A stretch of DNA of 64,000 nt from Impatiens glandulifera (Eukaryota > Streptophyta > Magnoliopsida > Ericales > Balsaminaceae). Made by a program: the position numbers and the translations under genes. The notes below the pieces were generated by a model. That model worked only from the letters and a program-made list of their open reading frames with translations, was not told the DNA's origin and did no database searches. The DNA is taken from NCBI RefSeq assembly GCF_907164915.1, contig NC_061862.1:33419522-33483521 (forward strand), given 5' to 3'. This document shows, in pieces, positions 44,917 through 56,178 of the stretch; positions within the stretch are counted from its first letter, which is position 1, and each line of letters starts with the position of its first letter.

Positions 44917-46791
44917 TGTTGGGTCAAATTATTTTGACTGAGTGTTGAAATAATTTAACCATTGAGATTTTGATGATGAAATGACTTATGAGTTTTGATG
45001 TAGGTTTATTGAAATCATATTTCATAAGACTTGGTTCTAATGAGGGTCATTAGACTGATTTTGACATTAGATGCATAGAATTAGACGTATAGTCTAACTC
45101 AACGGAGTTAGACGTGTAGTCTAATGAATGCATAGAATTAGACGTACAGTCTAACTCATCAAAGTTAAACGTGTAGTCTAATGAATGCATAGAATTAGAC
45201 GTACTGTCTAACTCATCAGAGTTAGATGTGTAGTCTAATGAATGTATAGAATTAAACGTAAGTCTAATGTACACGGAATTAGACGTACAGTCTAACTCAG
45301 CGGAGTTAGACGTGTAGTCTAATATATTTGCAATTAGATGGATAGTCTAATATGTGCAGAATTAGACGTGCAGTCTAACTCAGTGGAGTTAGACGTGCAG
45401 TCTAATAGAAAGTGAAAGTTAGACGTGAGTCTAACTCCTTCAGACAAGTTTGAGGTAGAACCGGAATTAGACGTGTAGTCTAACTCGGTAGATTTAGACG
45501 TACAGTCTAATGGTTAGTGAATGATTAAACGGGTAGTCTAATGCATTGTGAAAGTTAGACGTAAGTCTAACTCCTTCAAATAAGTCTGAGGTAGAACCGG
45601 AATTAGACGTGCAGTCTAACTCAGTGGAGTTAGACGTACAGTCTAATGGTTATTGGATAAATAGACGTGTAGTCTAATTAAGTGAACGTTAGACGTGAGT
45701 CTAACTCCTTCAGACAAGTCTGAGGTAGAACCGGAATTAGACGTGTAGTTTAACTCAGTGGAGTTAGACGTACAGTTTAATGGTTATTGTAATTAGACGT
45801 AAGTCTAATTCTATTAGACTGGGCGGTCTTATAGACTTTGTTATTAGAAGGGGATGTTTGATTTCATTATACTTATTTTCACAATCCGTCTAACTGAAAT
45901 ACGTCTAATGCTCAACTTAAGTAGTATGTTTGAAGCTAGCATTTTCCTACCCATGTGCTATAGATGTACCCTACTCCTGCTCCACTTTCTAATAGAGATC
46001 AATACAACAGCTATATGCATCCAACCAACGAATGTCACGTAAGAGAATTTTCCTCACATTACTTGTTTTGTAGGTACATCCCTGATGGAATATTCAGCGC
46101 ACTACCAGTGATGTACGGCCACGATCCTTGTGCTCAGAACCTGCTGTGTACAATGGAGGCTTTCCAATGGAAGAGTTCCACGTATCATTCTAAAAGATTC
46201 GAACGTTTGTCTCTGCTCAGTATTTAACAAATATCAAGGACAATGGACAATCTACCACACATAACAAACAAGCAATCGGATTTTACAAAGAGAGAAACTA
46301 TTCGATAATCTTTCTTACAGAATTCAAGCCTTTGAATATTCATACTGTGAAGCTGCTTTCTGATTGTACTGTGTGTGAATCAAGAGAGAGCTAGAATCAA
46401 AACACCTTTAGCTGAGTGATATTCTTATCTTTGTAATTGAACAGAAAGTGTTATGTTCAATAGTGAGCTAAGTGTGTGTAAACTGTATTTGATTCGAATC
46501 ATATTATAGTGAATCCTTCCAGTGGTTAGAAGAAGGGGTGACGTAGGAGAGTTTCTCCGAACATCCATAAACAAGCTGCTGTGTTCTTCCATTTCTGTCA
46601 TCTTCTCATATTTCATCTTGTGCTTCAAACCCAAGTAAACAATTTCGCCTTGAATCTGTTTCAAGTGTTTACAAGTGTTTGCGTAGAATAGAAAGCGAAT
46701 TAAATCCCTAATAGGATTTCTTTCAAACCGTTTTTCATAAGCTTTTATCCTTAGCCAGACCCCGTCTCTATCTATAAAGTCGATCCTATCA
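44917..46791 (+). repeat. 5' LTR of element E (1.9 kb)
   Basis: It runs from TGTTGGGTC to CGATCCTATCA and sits directly in D gag. It holds the array at 45076-45905, a TATTTAACA box near 46220 and hairpin 1 at 46546-46558. Confidence 0.95.
45076..45905 (+). repeat. TTAGAC/GTCTAA array, 5' LTR of E
   Basis: The array is shorter than in C. The higher-order block starting GTTAGACGTGAG recurs at 45418, 45554 and (as CGTTAGACG) 45688, a period of 134-136 bases. Confidence 0.9.
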
Positions 46792-46793
46792 AT

Positions 46794-46805
46794 TGGTATC
46801 AGAGC
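46794..46805 (+). other. primer binding site of element E
   Basis: TGGTATCAGAGC is a perfect initiator tRNA-Met site two bases after the LTR. Confidence 0.9.
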
Positions 46806-46836
46806 CCTGTTTATATTCTCAGGCCTTTCCTGAAAT

Positions 46837-48632
46837 ATGTCGAACACAACCAAAGATGCCAGTGCTATAGCCATTCCAACTTTATCTCGAGAAAAATACA
46901 TTGTTTGGAAGAAAAGAGTTCGTGCTCATCTCTCTTCACTTCATGATGACATGTGGAGCGTTGTCATAGAAGGTCCTATCAATATTGATAAGGAGAAGGC
47001 TGACTGGACCGCTGATGAAAAGAGGCAGAACAACCTCAACAACATGGCTCTTGATGTTCTGTACAAATCTCTCGATGACAACATGTTCAACTACATTATC
47101 GAATGCGATACTGCCTAAGAGGTCTGGGACAAACTCACTCAACTATGTGAGGGCAACGAGCAAACCAAGGAAAACAATATTATGGTTGCCACTCAACAAT
47201 TTGATAGCTTCAAGATGCATCCTAGTGAAACAATGAACGATTTCGACACCAAATTCAGCAAGATCGTCTCCTCTCTGTCTATTCTAGGCAAGACCTATAA
47301 CTATCGGGAGCTTGCTATCAAGGTCATGCGTGCTCTTCCAAGGGAATGGGACATAAAGACAATGGCGATGAGGGAATCCAAAGATCTCAACAAGATCTCT
47401 CTCTTTGATTTCTTTGCTGATCTCAAAGCCTATGAGTTCGAGCTGAACTGTAGGATGGAAGAAGATCAACCCACATCCGTTATTATTTCCAAGGCGCTGG
47501 TGACTGCTGAAGAACCACCAACCACTCCGGATGTGAAGATGACAGCTCAGCAGCTGAGCAGCGATGCCATGTCTCTCTTTGTGAAGAAGTTTAGCGACTT
47601 CATAAAGAAGAACAACTCTAACTCAAACTCTTCAAATTCTAGTGACAATAAAAAATCTAAAGCTAATGTTACTTGTTTTAACTGTGGTATTAAAGGTCAT
47701 TATGCATCGGAATGTCGGAAGACTAAATGTGAAGATGCGAAGCATAATGGAAAAGAGCTGAAGGCTCTTATGGCAGGCGACGGAAAGAATAGAGGAAGAA
47801 ACCATGGCTCTTACTTCTCATCAAGTGAAAGTGATGAAGAGGAGGTGGCTTGCTTCATAGCAAGAGAAGATGAAGAAGGAACTCAGGAGACTGAGGTATT
47901 TGACTTCTCTTCCGAAAGGTTTTCAAGAGAACAACTAGTAGCTGCACTAGATGACATGGTCATTGAGTACAGAAAGCTATCAGAGTCTCTAAATGAAACT
48001 AAATCTTCATCAGATGTAAACAAATCAAATCTGTCTCAAACTGAAGAATCAAATATTTTTGAAAAGAAGATTGAAGAGATCTCATCTGAGAATGAGATGC
48101 TCAAGGAACAGATCCAAACCCTTTAATCTGAAAACAAAAGATTAAACTATGTTGTATGTGCATGGACAAGGTCTGGAGATGCTGTCAAATATCAGATCAG
48201 CATGTTGAAACCTGCTAGATCTAGATCCGGATTGGGATTTGACAGCAATGACCCTAACTTGTCATGCAAAAAGTCCAACTCATCTGACAAACTTAAGCCA
48301 ATAAGTTTTGTCAAAAGGAGTATGACTAACATTGAATCTGATCCTATTAATGAAGAAGTTGCTTTCAAAAATGAAATAGTTTATGTTCCGCCTACTTTTA
48401 GTTGGCTTAAGAATAAGCTAGAAGCAGCTAACAAGTCTGGCAATTTAAAACCTGACTCTCAGTCAAGGAGTTTTAAAAAAAATCAACTTCAAAAGTTAAA
48501 GGATCAGTGGCTGGCAGGAAGTCATCTGCTAAGTCGAAATCTTATGCATTAATCACAACACAAAATGGGAAGTCCATCAGAATAACTCAAATATGGATTC
48601 TTAAAGGACTAATTCATCGAGGACCCAATTAA
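46837..48632 (+). pseudogene. element E gag, nearly complete
   Basis: Starts at ATG 46837 (MSNTTKDASAIAIPTL). The UBN2-type core shows VWKKRVRAHLSSLHDDMW, TAEVW (with TAA at 47116 in place of Lys), FDTKFSKIVSSLSILGK and MAMRESKDLNKISL. From 47119 to 48126 it is open. The zinc knuckle CFNCGIKGHYASEC is intact. An acidic Ser-rich stretch (SSSESDEEEVACFI) and a coiled coil (ENEMLKEQIQTL) follow, then TAA at 48124, and a frameshift near 48480. The frame ends at the conserved junction TAA 48630-48632 (GPN-stop-AWVTK). It is the best preserved gag here and would form the particle. Confidence 0.9.
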
Positions 48633-49630
48633 GCATGGGTAACAAAATGTGTAAATAGTTTCTTTTGTAGGTGATGTAGGAGGATTGCAGGAAGGAAGCA
48701 AGAAGAATACTCTTTTGAGTACACAGCCTGGAAAATCAACAATGGCCTTTGCCATTTTAGTAGATAAATAATTTTATTTGTTAAAAATGTTTTTGCTCTT
48801 TGGACCACAAAAACTGTCTCTTATGTTTTTCTATCCCTATACATAATGAGAGGGAAAATTACTTTGGAAGTAAAGATACTCTCTAGACGAATATTCTTAA
48901 TTGGTCTAATTATACAAGTGTGTCTAAGAGAAACGGTGTGTACTTAGACGTATTTTTGCTCACAATCTATATATCTAAGTCTATTTGTTGAGGTTTAAAA
49001 CCTACGGGGTTAGACGTACACGTCTAATAGACGTATGCGTCTAATAGACGTTAGACGGTTTTACCTCACGAGCAAGTGGATGCTCACGTCTAACTAGACA
49101 CAAGTCTAACACGTGGTGTTTATGCGGAATTAGACGTGCACGTCTAATAGACATTAGACGGATTTTTATAACACGGAATTAGACGTATGCGTCTAATAGA
49201 TCCATCCGTCTAATAGACTTTTAGAGATATGGATTTGTGGAGTAAGAAAAACGTCTAACTACGTGCCGATTAGACTGATCAAGGACAGCTGTCCCACGTT
49301 GAGAGCTATTTAGTTTTCCCGCTCAAAATATCGAACAGTCATCTCTTACCAACATGAAGACACGTGTCTTTCAAGTTTAGAGAAAATGACTGATATACCC
49401 TCATTTTTAATGATGACTCCTTGAAAAAGGACGTCTAACATTTATTGATGGGCCATACCCTTAAGAAAAGTGACGGTTATTCTGTATCTCTCTTTTCTGT
49501 CTATATAAGGACATTTTTGCATGAGTTTGAAAGTTTTCAATCCCTCGAAATCCTTAAGAACCCTAGTTTTCTTTGCATTTCTCTCTCTAAATCTCTCTGA
49601 AATCTTGTGTTGATTCATATTCTTTCGAAA
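48633..49630 (+). other. pol deletion junction and ORF3 spacer of element E
   Basis: To about 48697 the sequence parallels the protease leader of C (GATTG-AGGA). Then pol is missing. 48700-48880 is unassigned. From about 48890 to 49290 are many TTAGACG/CGTCTAA inverted motifs, then TATATAAGG at 49502-49510 and a leader of about 120 bases. Confidence 0.7.
49502..49510 (+). promoter_or_regulatory. putative TATA box of element E ORF3
   Basis: TATATAAGG lies 121-129 bases before the ATG and downstream of the TTAGACG cluster. The copies before F and H ORF3 read TACATAAGG at the same place. Confidence 0.55.
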
Positions 49631-52600
49631 ATGGTGAACAAGAAAATCACTTTGGGTCACTGTACTTTGCAGGTGGATTTTCCTTCAGTATACACTTTCG
49701 ATCAACCGGAGGTAGTGGAGATGTTCAGAACCCTAGAATATTCTGGGTTGAGGAAAAATCTCGGCGGTCCATTCATATTCTATGAGAAAGAAGTTCGCGA
49801 GTTCTTTAAATCTGCAACTATGGTGGGCGAATCCATCGTAACAACCATCAACGGCATGGAGTTTTCCTTCGATGAAGCTGTATACGTGGAGTTCTGTGAA
49901 CTTCCAACGGAAGGGCACTCATTCGACTTGATCCTTTCACCAGAAGTCATGGAGGAGATGAAGAGAACCTTTTCTGTCGATGGTTCGATAATCCATGTTA
50001 ATGGACTCAAGAAGGCCCTTAAACCTCATTTCATTCTACTAAACGGCGTGGTGGCGAAGGCGTTACAAGGGAAATCTGACTCCTTCCATCTCTATAGTCA
50101 AGATCGTTTTGAATATATGTGCGTTATTTCAAAGGGAATCCAGGTAAACTATGCACATACCCTTTTCCAGAACCTCTGCTATTCGATTTGTTAGGCGAAC
50201 AAGGAAAGCATAACGTATGCGGCTCAACTGTGTCATTTGTTGAAGCATTTGGGGGTTCCTGTTGGTGAACCTGTGCAGATCAACTTTCCGAGAGTATTCA
50301 TTGCCCTTACAGTCGCGAACACATTGATAAGGATGAAGAACAACCTAGAATGTGCATCTGGTGCATCTAGTTATCAAACTGGTGGAAAACCCTCTATCTG
50401 ATCCAAACAACCGTCTGCTTCTGTGATGTCAACAGGGGTAAAAAGATTGAAAATATTAAATGAATCGGAGGCCAGTTCCTCCAGTCTGAAAAGCTCAACC
50501 AAGAAGGACTCTGAATCAGTCGATTCAAGGTTAAGGCAAGGTCCAGGCGTACTTGCTTCAACTCCGATATCCTCTCTATCTACTCCGTCAACCATCTTGA
50601 GAAAGCCTTCGAGATCCTATGTCTCAAAGGAGAAGAAGACGAAGGCTCCCCGCGCGTCTAAATTATTAAAGGTAACTTCCTCTAAATCTTTGGTCGTTGT
50701 GCCTAAGTTTGATGTTCCTATTGTGGAACAAGATGAATCTGTATTTTCTCTCCTTTAAGAGAGTCTGCTGAAGGGCCCACTGTTGAGTCAGCTGGTCCAA
50801 ATGATGAAAATGTTAACAGGAATATGTCTCATGTTGTTCAAACTGATCTAGTAGCTGCCGGTGCTACAAAGTTATCTCAACCAGAACAAGGTGTTGTTGT
50901 TACCCCTGTTGCTGGTAAATCTGCTAAACAAGAATCTTCTGTTCCCGCTCCTAAAGATTCATTGGTAGCCGGGAAAGTTATTCGTGTAGAGCTCCCTGCT
51001 GAGCTATGTAAAAAACCCCAATCCGCATTCGAACTGATGTGTTCCGCAAGACAGACAGGTGGAATCATGATCAATGAACCCAGACCTGCTCCAAAACCCG
51101 TAGAGGTTGTTGGAAAAGGTAAGAAAATCGCAACCCCAGTTCCTGAAGAAGTATCGGAGGCAACAGGCATTGTTGACCTTATTTTAGATCAAGTTAAAGC
51201 CATTGCGGCTGAAAAAATGGTAATTTTTGAATCATGGTCCCTGGAAAGATTGTCGTCCAAGTACAATGATACTCTATCGAATTCTGCAATAACGAAGGAG
51301 TGGAAGAAGCGTGTAGCTAATGAAAAGAAAATTCTTAAATGGACTAGAACTTCAGAGGTTACTGAGACTTTGAAGAGAAAAGATCTTGTTGAAGCTTGTC
51401 TGTATGGAAAATCCCTCTTTCCAATTCTTGAAGCCAGAAAGGCTAATTTCAATCCTGTTGAGAAAGGATCTGAAGTGGAAATGAAAGTTTTGAAGAAGCT
51501 TAACGACATCATGGATGGCTACGTCTCGGTGGCTACTCGATACATTCATGGCGCCAATTGCTCTGGTGCAAAATCTCTCGATGATGATGAAACTATGGAT
51601 ATAATTGATGCTGAAAACGATGCAGATGAACTAGATGCTGCTCTCTTGATCGAATTCGGGAATCTTTCTTCCGAAATGAGACGCATTCTGGATCAACCTA
51701 TTCAAGAGAATCCAAATGAAGAAGAAGAAGTGATTGATCAAGAGCCTGAACAAACCCTTAATCTGAATGAAGAAGAAGCTCCTGAAAAAGATGTGATTGA
51801 GGAGGCTGATCAAGCTCCTCTTGAAGAAGATGTTGTGAGAACAGAGGAAGCTCAAGAGAAAGTAGCCGAGGTAACTCAGCCAGAAACTATCAGATCTGAG
51901 GGGGAACCCTCCAAAGAGAAGGTTGTTGAAGAAGAAAGTTCCCCATCTGAGGAGGAACAGGATCAACACGCAACATTTAAGAAGCCTCTTCTATTTCCCG
52001 ACACTATTGTGGGAAATGTTCATGAAAATATCAACATTCCTCTTCACTACTCTGGAAATCTGTTTGAAAGATTTCAGAGAGCTGAAGAAGAACTATCAGA
52101 AGAGGAGCGAGATAAAGCTGCTAAGAAAGCCGAGAAGAATCAACCGAAGCAATCCTTACAGATTCATACAAACTTTGAGCCGATTCAAATCATGGCAGCA
52201 GAGTCTGAAGAAAATTCTTCAAATGAAGAATCCTCTACGGATGGTAACAAGCTGTTAAAGTATATGACTTCTATGCTCTCATCTCTTCAGAAGAGCATGC
52301 AAAAGTCCTTGAATACTCAGGAAGAAGAAAGAAATGATTTTGCTGAAATTATCAAAGTTCTCAATGAGTTGGACAACACTTTGAAGAAGAACACGTATGA
52401 GACTCATATCTCAAATATAAATTACTCCAAGTTTGAAAAGCAACTTCTCAACCGTCAAACTGAATTGTTAGACATTGAAAGGCAAATCAATGATGAACGT
52501 CATAAGGAAACTTTGGAAGAATTCAGTCCGGTGAAGAATCAGATGGTGGAAATTCAGGGCTATTTAAATAGAAATGATTGTGAACGACAGGAATTTGTGG

Positions 52601-52965
52601 ACTCCATTGCAAGGAAGTTTCAAGAAAAAGAGGACGCAAAGGGTAATGCTGAAAAAGATAAACTTCGAATCACTTATGGCGAGTCAAGTAGAAGAAGTGA
52701 CGGTGTGTCAAACGGCACTAGATCCAAACGAGCCCCAAGTACCGATGATAATCCTAGGCCAACCAAGAGAGGTGGAGATCGAAGCGGCGGTGGCCGTAGT
52801 AGACTATCTAATATTGATCAAGGAGGTCGTATCAGTGGTAATGATCGTGGTGGTAGATCAAGCGGAAGCGGTCGTGGAGGTCGTGGTTATCCTCCTTATC
52901 TCAACATGCTTCCTAGTCAAGAAATGAGTCCAACCGATCCTCGAGTTAAAAGGGAAGAACAATAA
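49631..52965 (+). pseudogene. ORF3 (long form) of element E, about 1,110 codons
   Basis: Starts MVNKKITLGHCTLQVDFPSV. Residues 1-250 form the ORF3 domain (SGLRKNLGGPFIFYEKEVRE, YVEFCELPTEGHSFDL, GIQVNYAHTLFQNLCYSI). A Ser/Lys-rich linker with KEKKTKAPRASK follows, then a conserved middle (AELCKKPQSAFELM, VDLILDQVKAIAAEK, KNDIMDGYVS-type region, AALLIEFGNLSSE), an acidic stretch near 51710-51960, helical/coiled regions to about 52660 and an Arg/Gly-rich tail (RSGGGRSRLSN, SGSGRGGRGYPPYLNMLP) ending REEQ. Stops occur at 50192, 50399 and 50756, with a frame change near 50750; 50824-52965 is open for 713 codons. There is no signal peptide or membrane helix. The RGG-like tail suggests RNA or protein binding (inference). 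Confidence 0.85.
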
Positions 52966-53126
52966 TTTCTTTTCTTCTACTCTATTTAACTCCTTCAAAC
53001 AATGTTTCTTTGATGGTTTTTCGAATATTGGTTTTGGATGTTTGATGTAAGTGAACAAGGGTTTGTTTTATTTATATGATGAATGCATATTTTGGTATAT
53101 GTATGCAGGTTTCCAATTTCTTCATC

Positions 53127-53140
53127 AAAAAGGGGGAAAT
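53127..53140 (+). other. polypurine tract of element E
   Basis: AAAAAGGGGGAAAT lies directly before the 3' LTR. Confidence 0.85.
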
Positions 53141-54778
53141 TGTTGGGTCAAATTATTTTGACTGAGTGTTGAAATAATTTAACCATTGAGATTTTGATAA
53201 TGAAATGACTTATGAGTTTTGATGCAGGTGTATTGAAATCATATTTCATAAGACTTGGTTCTAATGAGGGTCATTATACCGATTTTGACATTAGATGCAT
53301 ACAATTAAACGTACAGTCTAACTCAACGGAGTTAGACGTGTAGTCTAATGAATGCATAGAATTAGACGTACAGTCTAACTCATCGTAGTTAGACGTGTAG
53401 TCTAATGAATGCATATAATTAGACGTACAGTCTAACTCGTCAGAGTTAGACGTGTAGTCTAATGAATGTATAGAATTAGACGTAAGTCTAATGTACACGG
53501 AATTAGATGTACAGTCTAACTCAGCGGAGTTAGACGTGTAGTCTAATATATTTGCAATTAGATGGATGGTCTAATATGTGTGGAATTAGACGTGCAGTCT
53601 AACTAAGTGGAGTTAGACGTGCAGTCTAATAGAAAGTGAAAGTTAGACGTGAGTCTAACTCCTTCAGACAAGTCTGAGGTAGAACCGGAATTAAACGTGC
53701 AGTCTAACTAAGTGGAGTTAGACGTACGTTCTAACGGTTATTGGATAATTAGACGTGTAGTCTAATTAAGTGAAAGATAGACGTGTAGTCTAATTAAGTG
53801 AAAGATAGACGTGAGTCTAACTCCTTCAGATAAGTCTGAGGTAGAACCGGAATTAGACGTGTAGTCTAACTCAATGAAGTTAGACGTACAGTCTAATGGT
53901 TATTGTAATTAGACGTAAGTCTAATTCTATTAGAATAGGCGGTCTAATAGACTCTATTATTAGAAGGGGATGTTTTATTTCATTAGACTGATTTTCACAA
54001 TCCGTCTAACTAAAATACGTTTAATGCTCAGCTTAAGCAGTATGCTTGAAGCTAGCATTTGCCTACCCACGTGCTATAGTTGTACCCTACTCCTACTCCA
54101 CTTTCTAGTGAAGATCAGTACAACAGCTATATGCATCCAACCAACGAATGCCACGTAAAAGAATTTTCCTCACATTACTTGTTTTGCATGTACATCCCTG
54201 ATGGAATATTCGGCGCACTACCAGTGATGTACGACCACGATCCTTGTGCTCAGAACCTGCTGTGTACAATGGAGGCTTTCCAATGGAAGAGTTCCACGTA
54301 TCATTTTAAAAGATTCGACTGTTTGTCTCTGCTCAGTATTTAACAAATCTCAAGGACAACGGACAATCTGCCACACATAACGAACAAGCAATCGGATTTT
54401 ACAGAGAGAGAAACTATTCGATCATCTTGCTTACTGAATTCAAGCCTTTGAATATTCATACTGTGAAGATGTTTTCTGATTGTACTGTGTGTGAATCAAG
54501 AGAGAGCTAGAATCAAAACACCTTTAGCTGAGTGATATTCTTCATCTTGTAATTGAACAGAAAGTGTTCTGTTCAATAGTGAGCTAAGTGTGTGTAAATT
54601 GTATTTGATTCGAATCATATTATACTGAATCCTTCCGGTGGTTGGAAGAAGGGGTGACGTAGGAGAGTTTCTCCGAACATCCATAAACAAACTATAGTGT
54701 TCTTTCATTTCTGTCATCTTCTCATATTTCATCTTTGGCTTCAAACCCAAGTAAACAATTCCGCCTTGAATCTGATTC
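53141..54778 (+). repeat. 3' LTR of element E, right end missing
   Basis: It is collinear with the 5' LTR, including the array at 53300-54020, a TATTTAACA box near 54338 and hairpin 1 at 54662-54674. It breaks within the CTTGAATC...palindrome at about 54770-54778. What follows is antisense ORF3, so the last part and the CCTATCA end are lost. Confidence 0.9.
53300..54020 (+). repeat. TTAGAC/GTCTAA array, 3' LTR of E
   Basis: The motifs are the same as in the 5' LTR of E. A 27-base segment (AGTCTAATTAAGTGAAAGA) is locally duplicated near 53760-53805. Confidence 0.9.
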
Positions 54779-55653
54779 AGAGTCCTTCTGATTTGGACTT
54801 TTCTTACTAGAAGAACTAACCTTCGATTCGTTCACTATTTTGGTTCTCTTTTCCCCTGTTGACAGAACAGAAGCAGATGGCTTTGATCGAGTGGAAGGCT
54901 TTCCACCGGTCTGGAAGCTGGAAGCACCAGATACAGACTTAAGGTTGTTCTTCAACCTCGTTAGAGTGCTAGCCACCGTAAGAGCAGTAAATAATCTTGG
55001 AGAGTTGATTTGCGGAGGTTCACCAACAGGAACCCCAAATGTTTCAACAAGTGACTCAGTTGAGCCGCATACGTTATACTCTCCTTGTTCGTCTAGATGA
55101 TAGAATAACATAAGTTTTGAAAGAGAGTATGAGCCCAGTTTACCTGGATCCCTTTCGAAATGGCACACATATAGTCAAAACGGTCTTGACTATAGAGATG
55201 GAAGGAACAAGCCTTCCCTTGCAACGCCTTCGCCACCACGTCGTTTAGAAGAATGAAGTGTGGTTTGAATACCTTCTTGTATCCATTCACATGGATCTTT
55301 GAACCGTCTACAGAGAAAGTTGTCTTCATCTCCTCCATGATTTCTGAAGAGAGAACCAAGTCGAATAGATGACCCTCCGTTGGAAGTTCAAAGAACTCCG
55401 CATATACTGCTTCGTCAAAAGAAATCTTCGTTCTGTTGACGGTTTCTACGATGAAATCATCCACCATAACTGCCGTTTTGAAGAACTTGCGAACTTCGTC
55501 TTCATAGAAGATGAACGGTCCGCCCACATACTTCCTTAACCCAGAATATTCTAGGGTTTGGAACATCTTCACCACCTCCGGTTGATCGAACGAATACACC
55601 GATGGAAAATCCACCTGCAAAGTACAGTGACCGAGAGTGATTTTCTTCACCAT
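54779..55653 (-). pseudogene. ORF3 fragment F (inverted, N-terminal part)
   Basis: On the minus strand ATG at 55651-55653 starts MVKKITLGHCTLQVDFPSV and the ORF3 domain runs to TAG at 55093. After a frame change the linker (GVPVGEPPQINSPRLFTALT, ASSFQTGGKPSTRSK, STGEKRTKIVNES) continues until the breakpoint near 54779, where plus-strand LTR E begins. It is the same gene as the ORF3 of H (62907-59601). From about 55485 upward the two are nearly identical; below that they differ at roughly one base in eight by eye. Confidence 0.85.
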
Positions 55654-56178
55654 TTTGAGAGAATATGAATCGAAACGAGATTTCAGAGAGTTTTAGTGAG
55701 AGAAATGCAAGAAAGCTAGGGTTCTTAGAGATTTCGAGAGATTGGAAGCTTTCAAATTCATGCAGAAATGTCCTTATGTAGATGAAAGAGGGAAATACAA
55801 AATAACTGTCTATTCTAGGGGTATGACCCATTAATAAATGTTAGACGTCCTTTTTCAAGAAATCATCATTAAAAATGAGGGTATATCAGTCATTTTCTCT
55901 AACTTGATAGACACATGTCTTCATGTTATTAAGAGATGACTGTTTAATATTTTGAGCGGGAAAAGTATATGGCTCTCAACGTGGGACAGTTGTCCTTGAT
56001 CAATCTAATCGGCACGTAGTTAGACGTTTTTCTTACTCCATAAATCCATTTAACACAGCATCTATTAGACGGATGAGTGTATTAGACGCATACGTCTAGT
56101 TCCGTGTTTATAACAAATTCGTCTAATGTTTATTAGACGTGTACGCCTAATTCCGCATAACACCACGTATTAGACGTG
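55654..56178 (-). other. ORF3 upstream region of fragment F
   Basis: This is leader and promoter DNA of the inverted ORF3: a TACATAAGG at 55772-55780 where E has TATATAAGG, and TTAGACG-type motifs at about 56018-56178. It is nearly identical to 62908-63432. The 109-codon frame through it is not a gene. Confidence 0.7.

Larger units (their letters stand above)
44917..54778 (+). mobile_element. copia element E: gag and long ORF3, no pol
   Basis: Order: 5' LTR, primer site, nearly complete gag, gag-protease junction, about 180 bases of unassigned DNA, spacer with TTAGACG motifs, TATA box, long ORF3, polypurine tract, 3' LTR lacking its last 100 or so bases. Protease, integrase, RT and RNase H are absent. 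It could only move with enzymes from a relative. Confidence 0.9.

Noticed and set aside
55502..55831. 109-codon minus frame upstream of ORF3 (also 62756-63085)
   Set aside because: It overlaps the ORF3 start and leader in another frame. It is present twice only because the DNA is duplicated.
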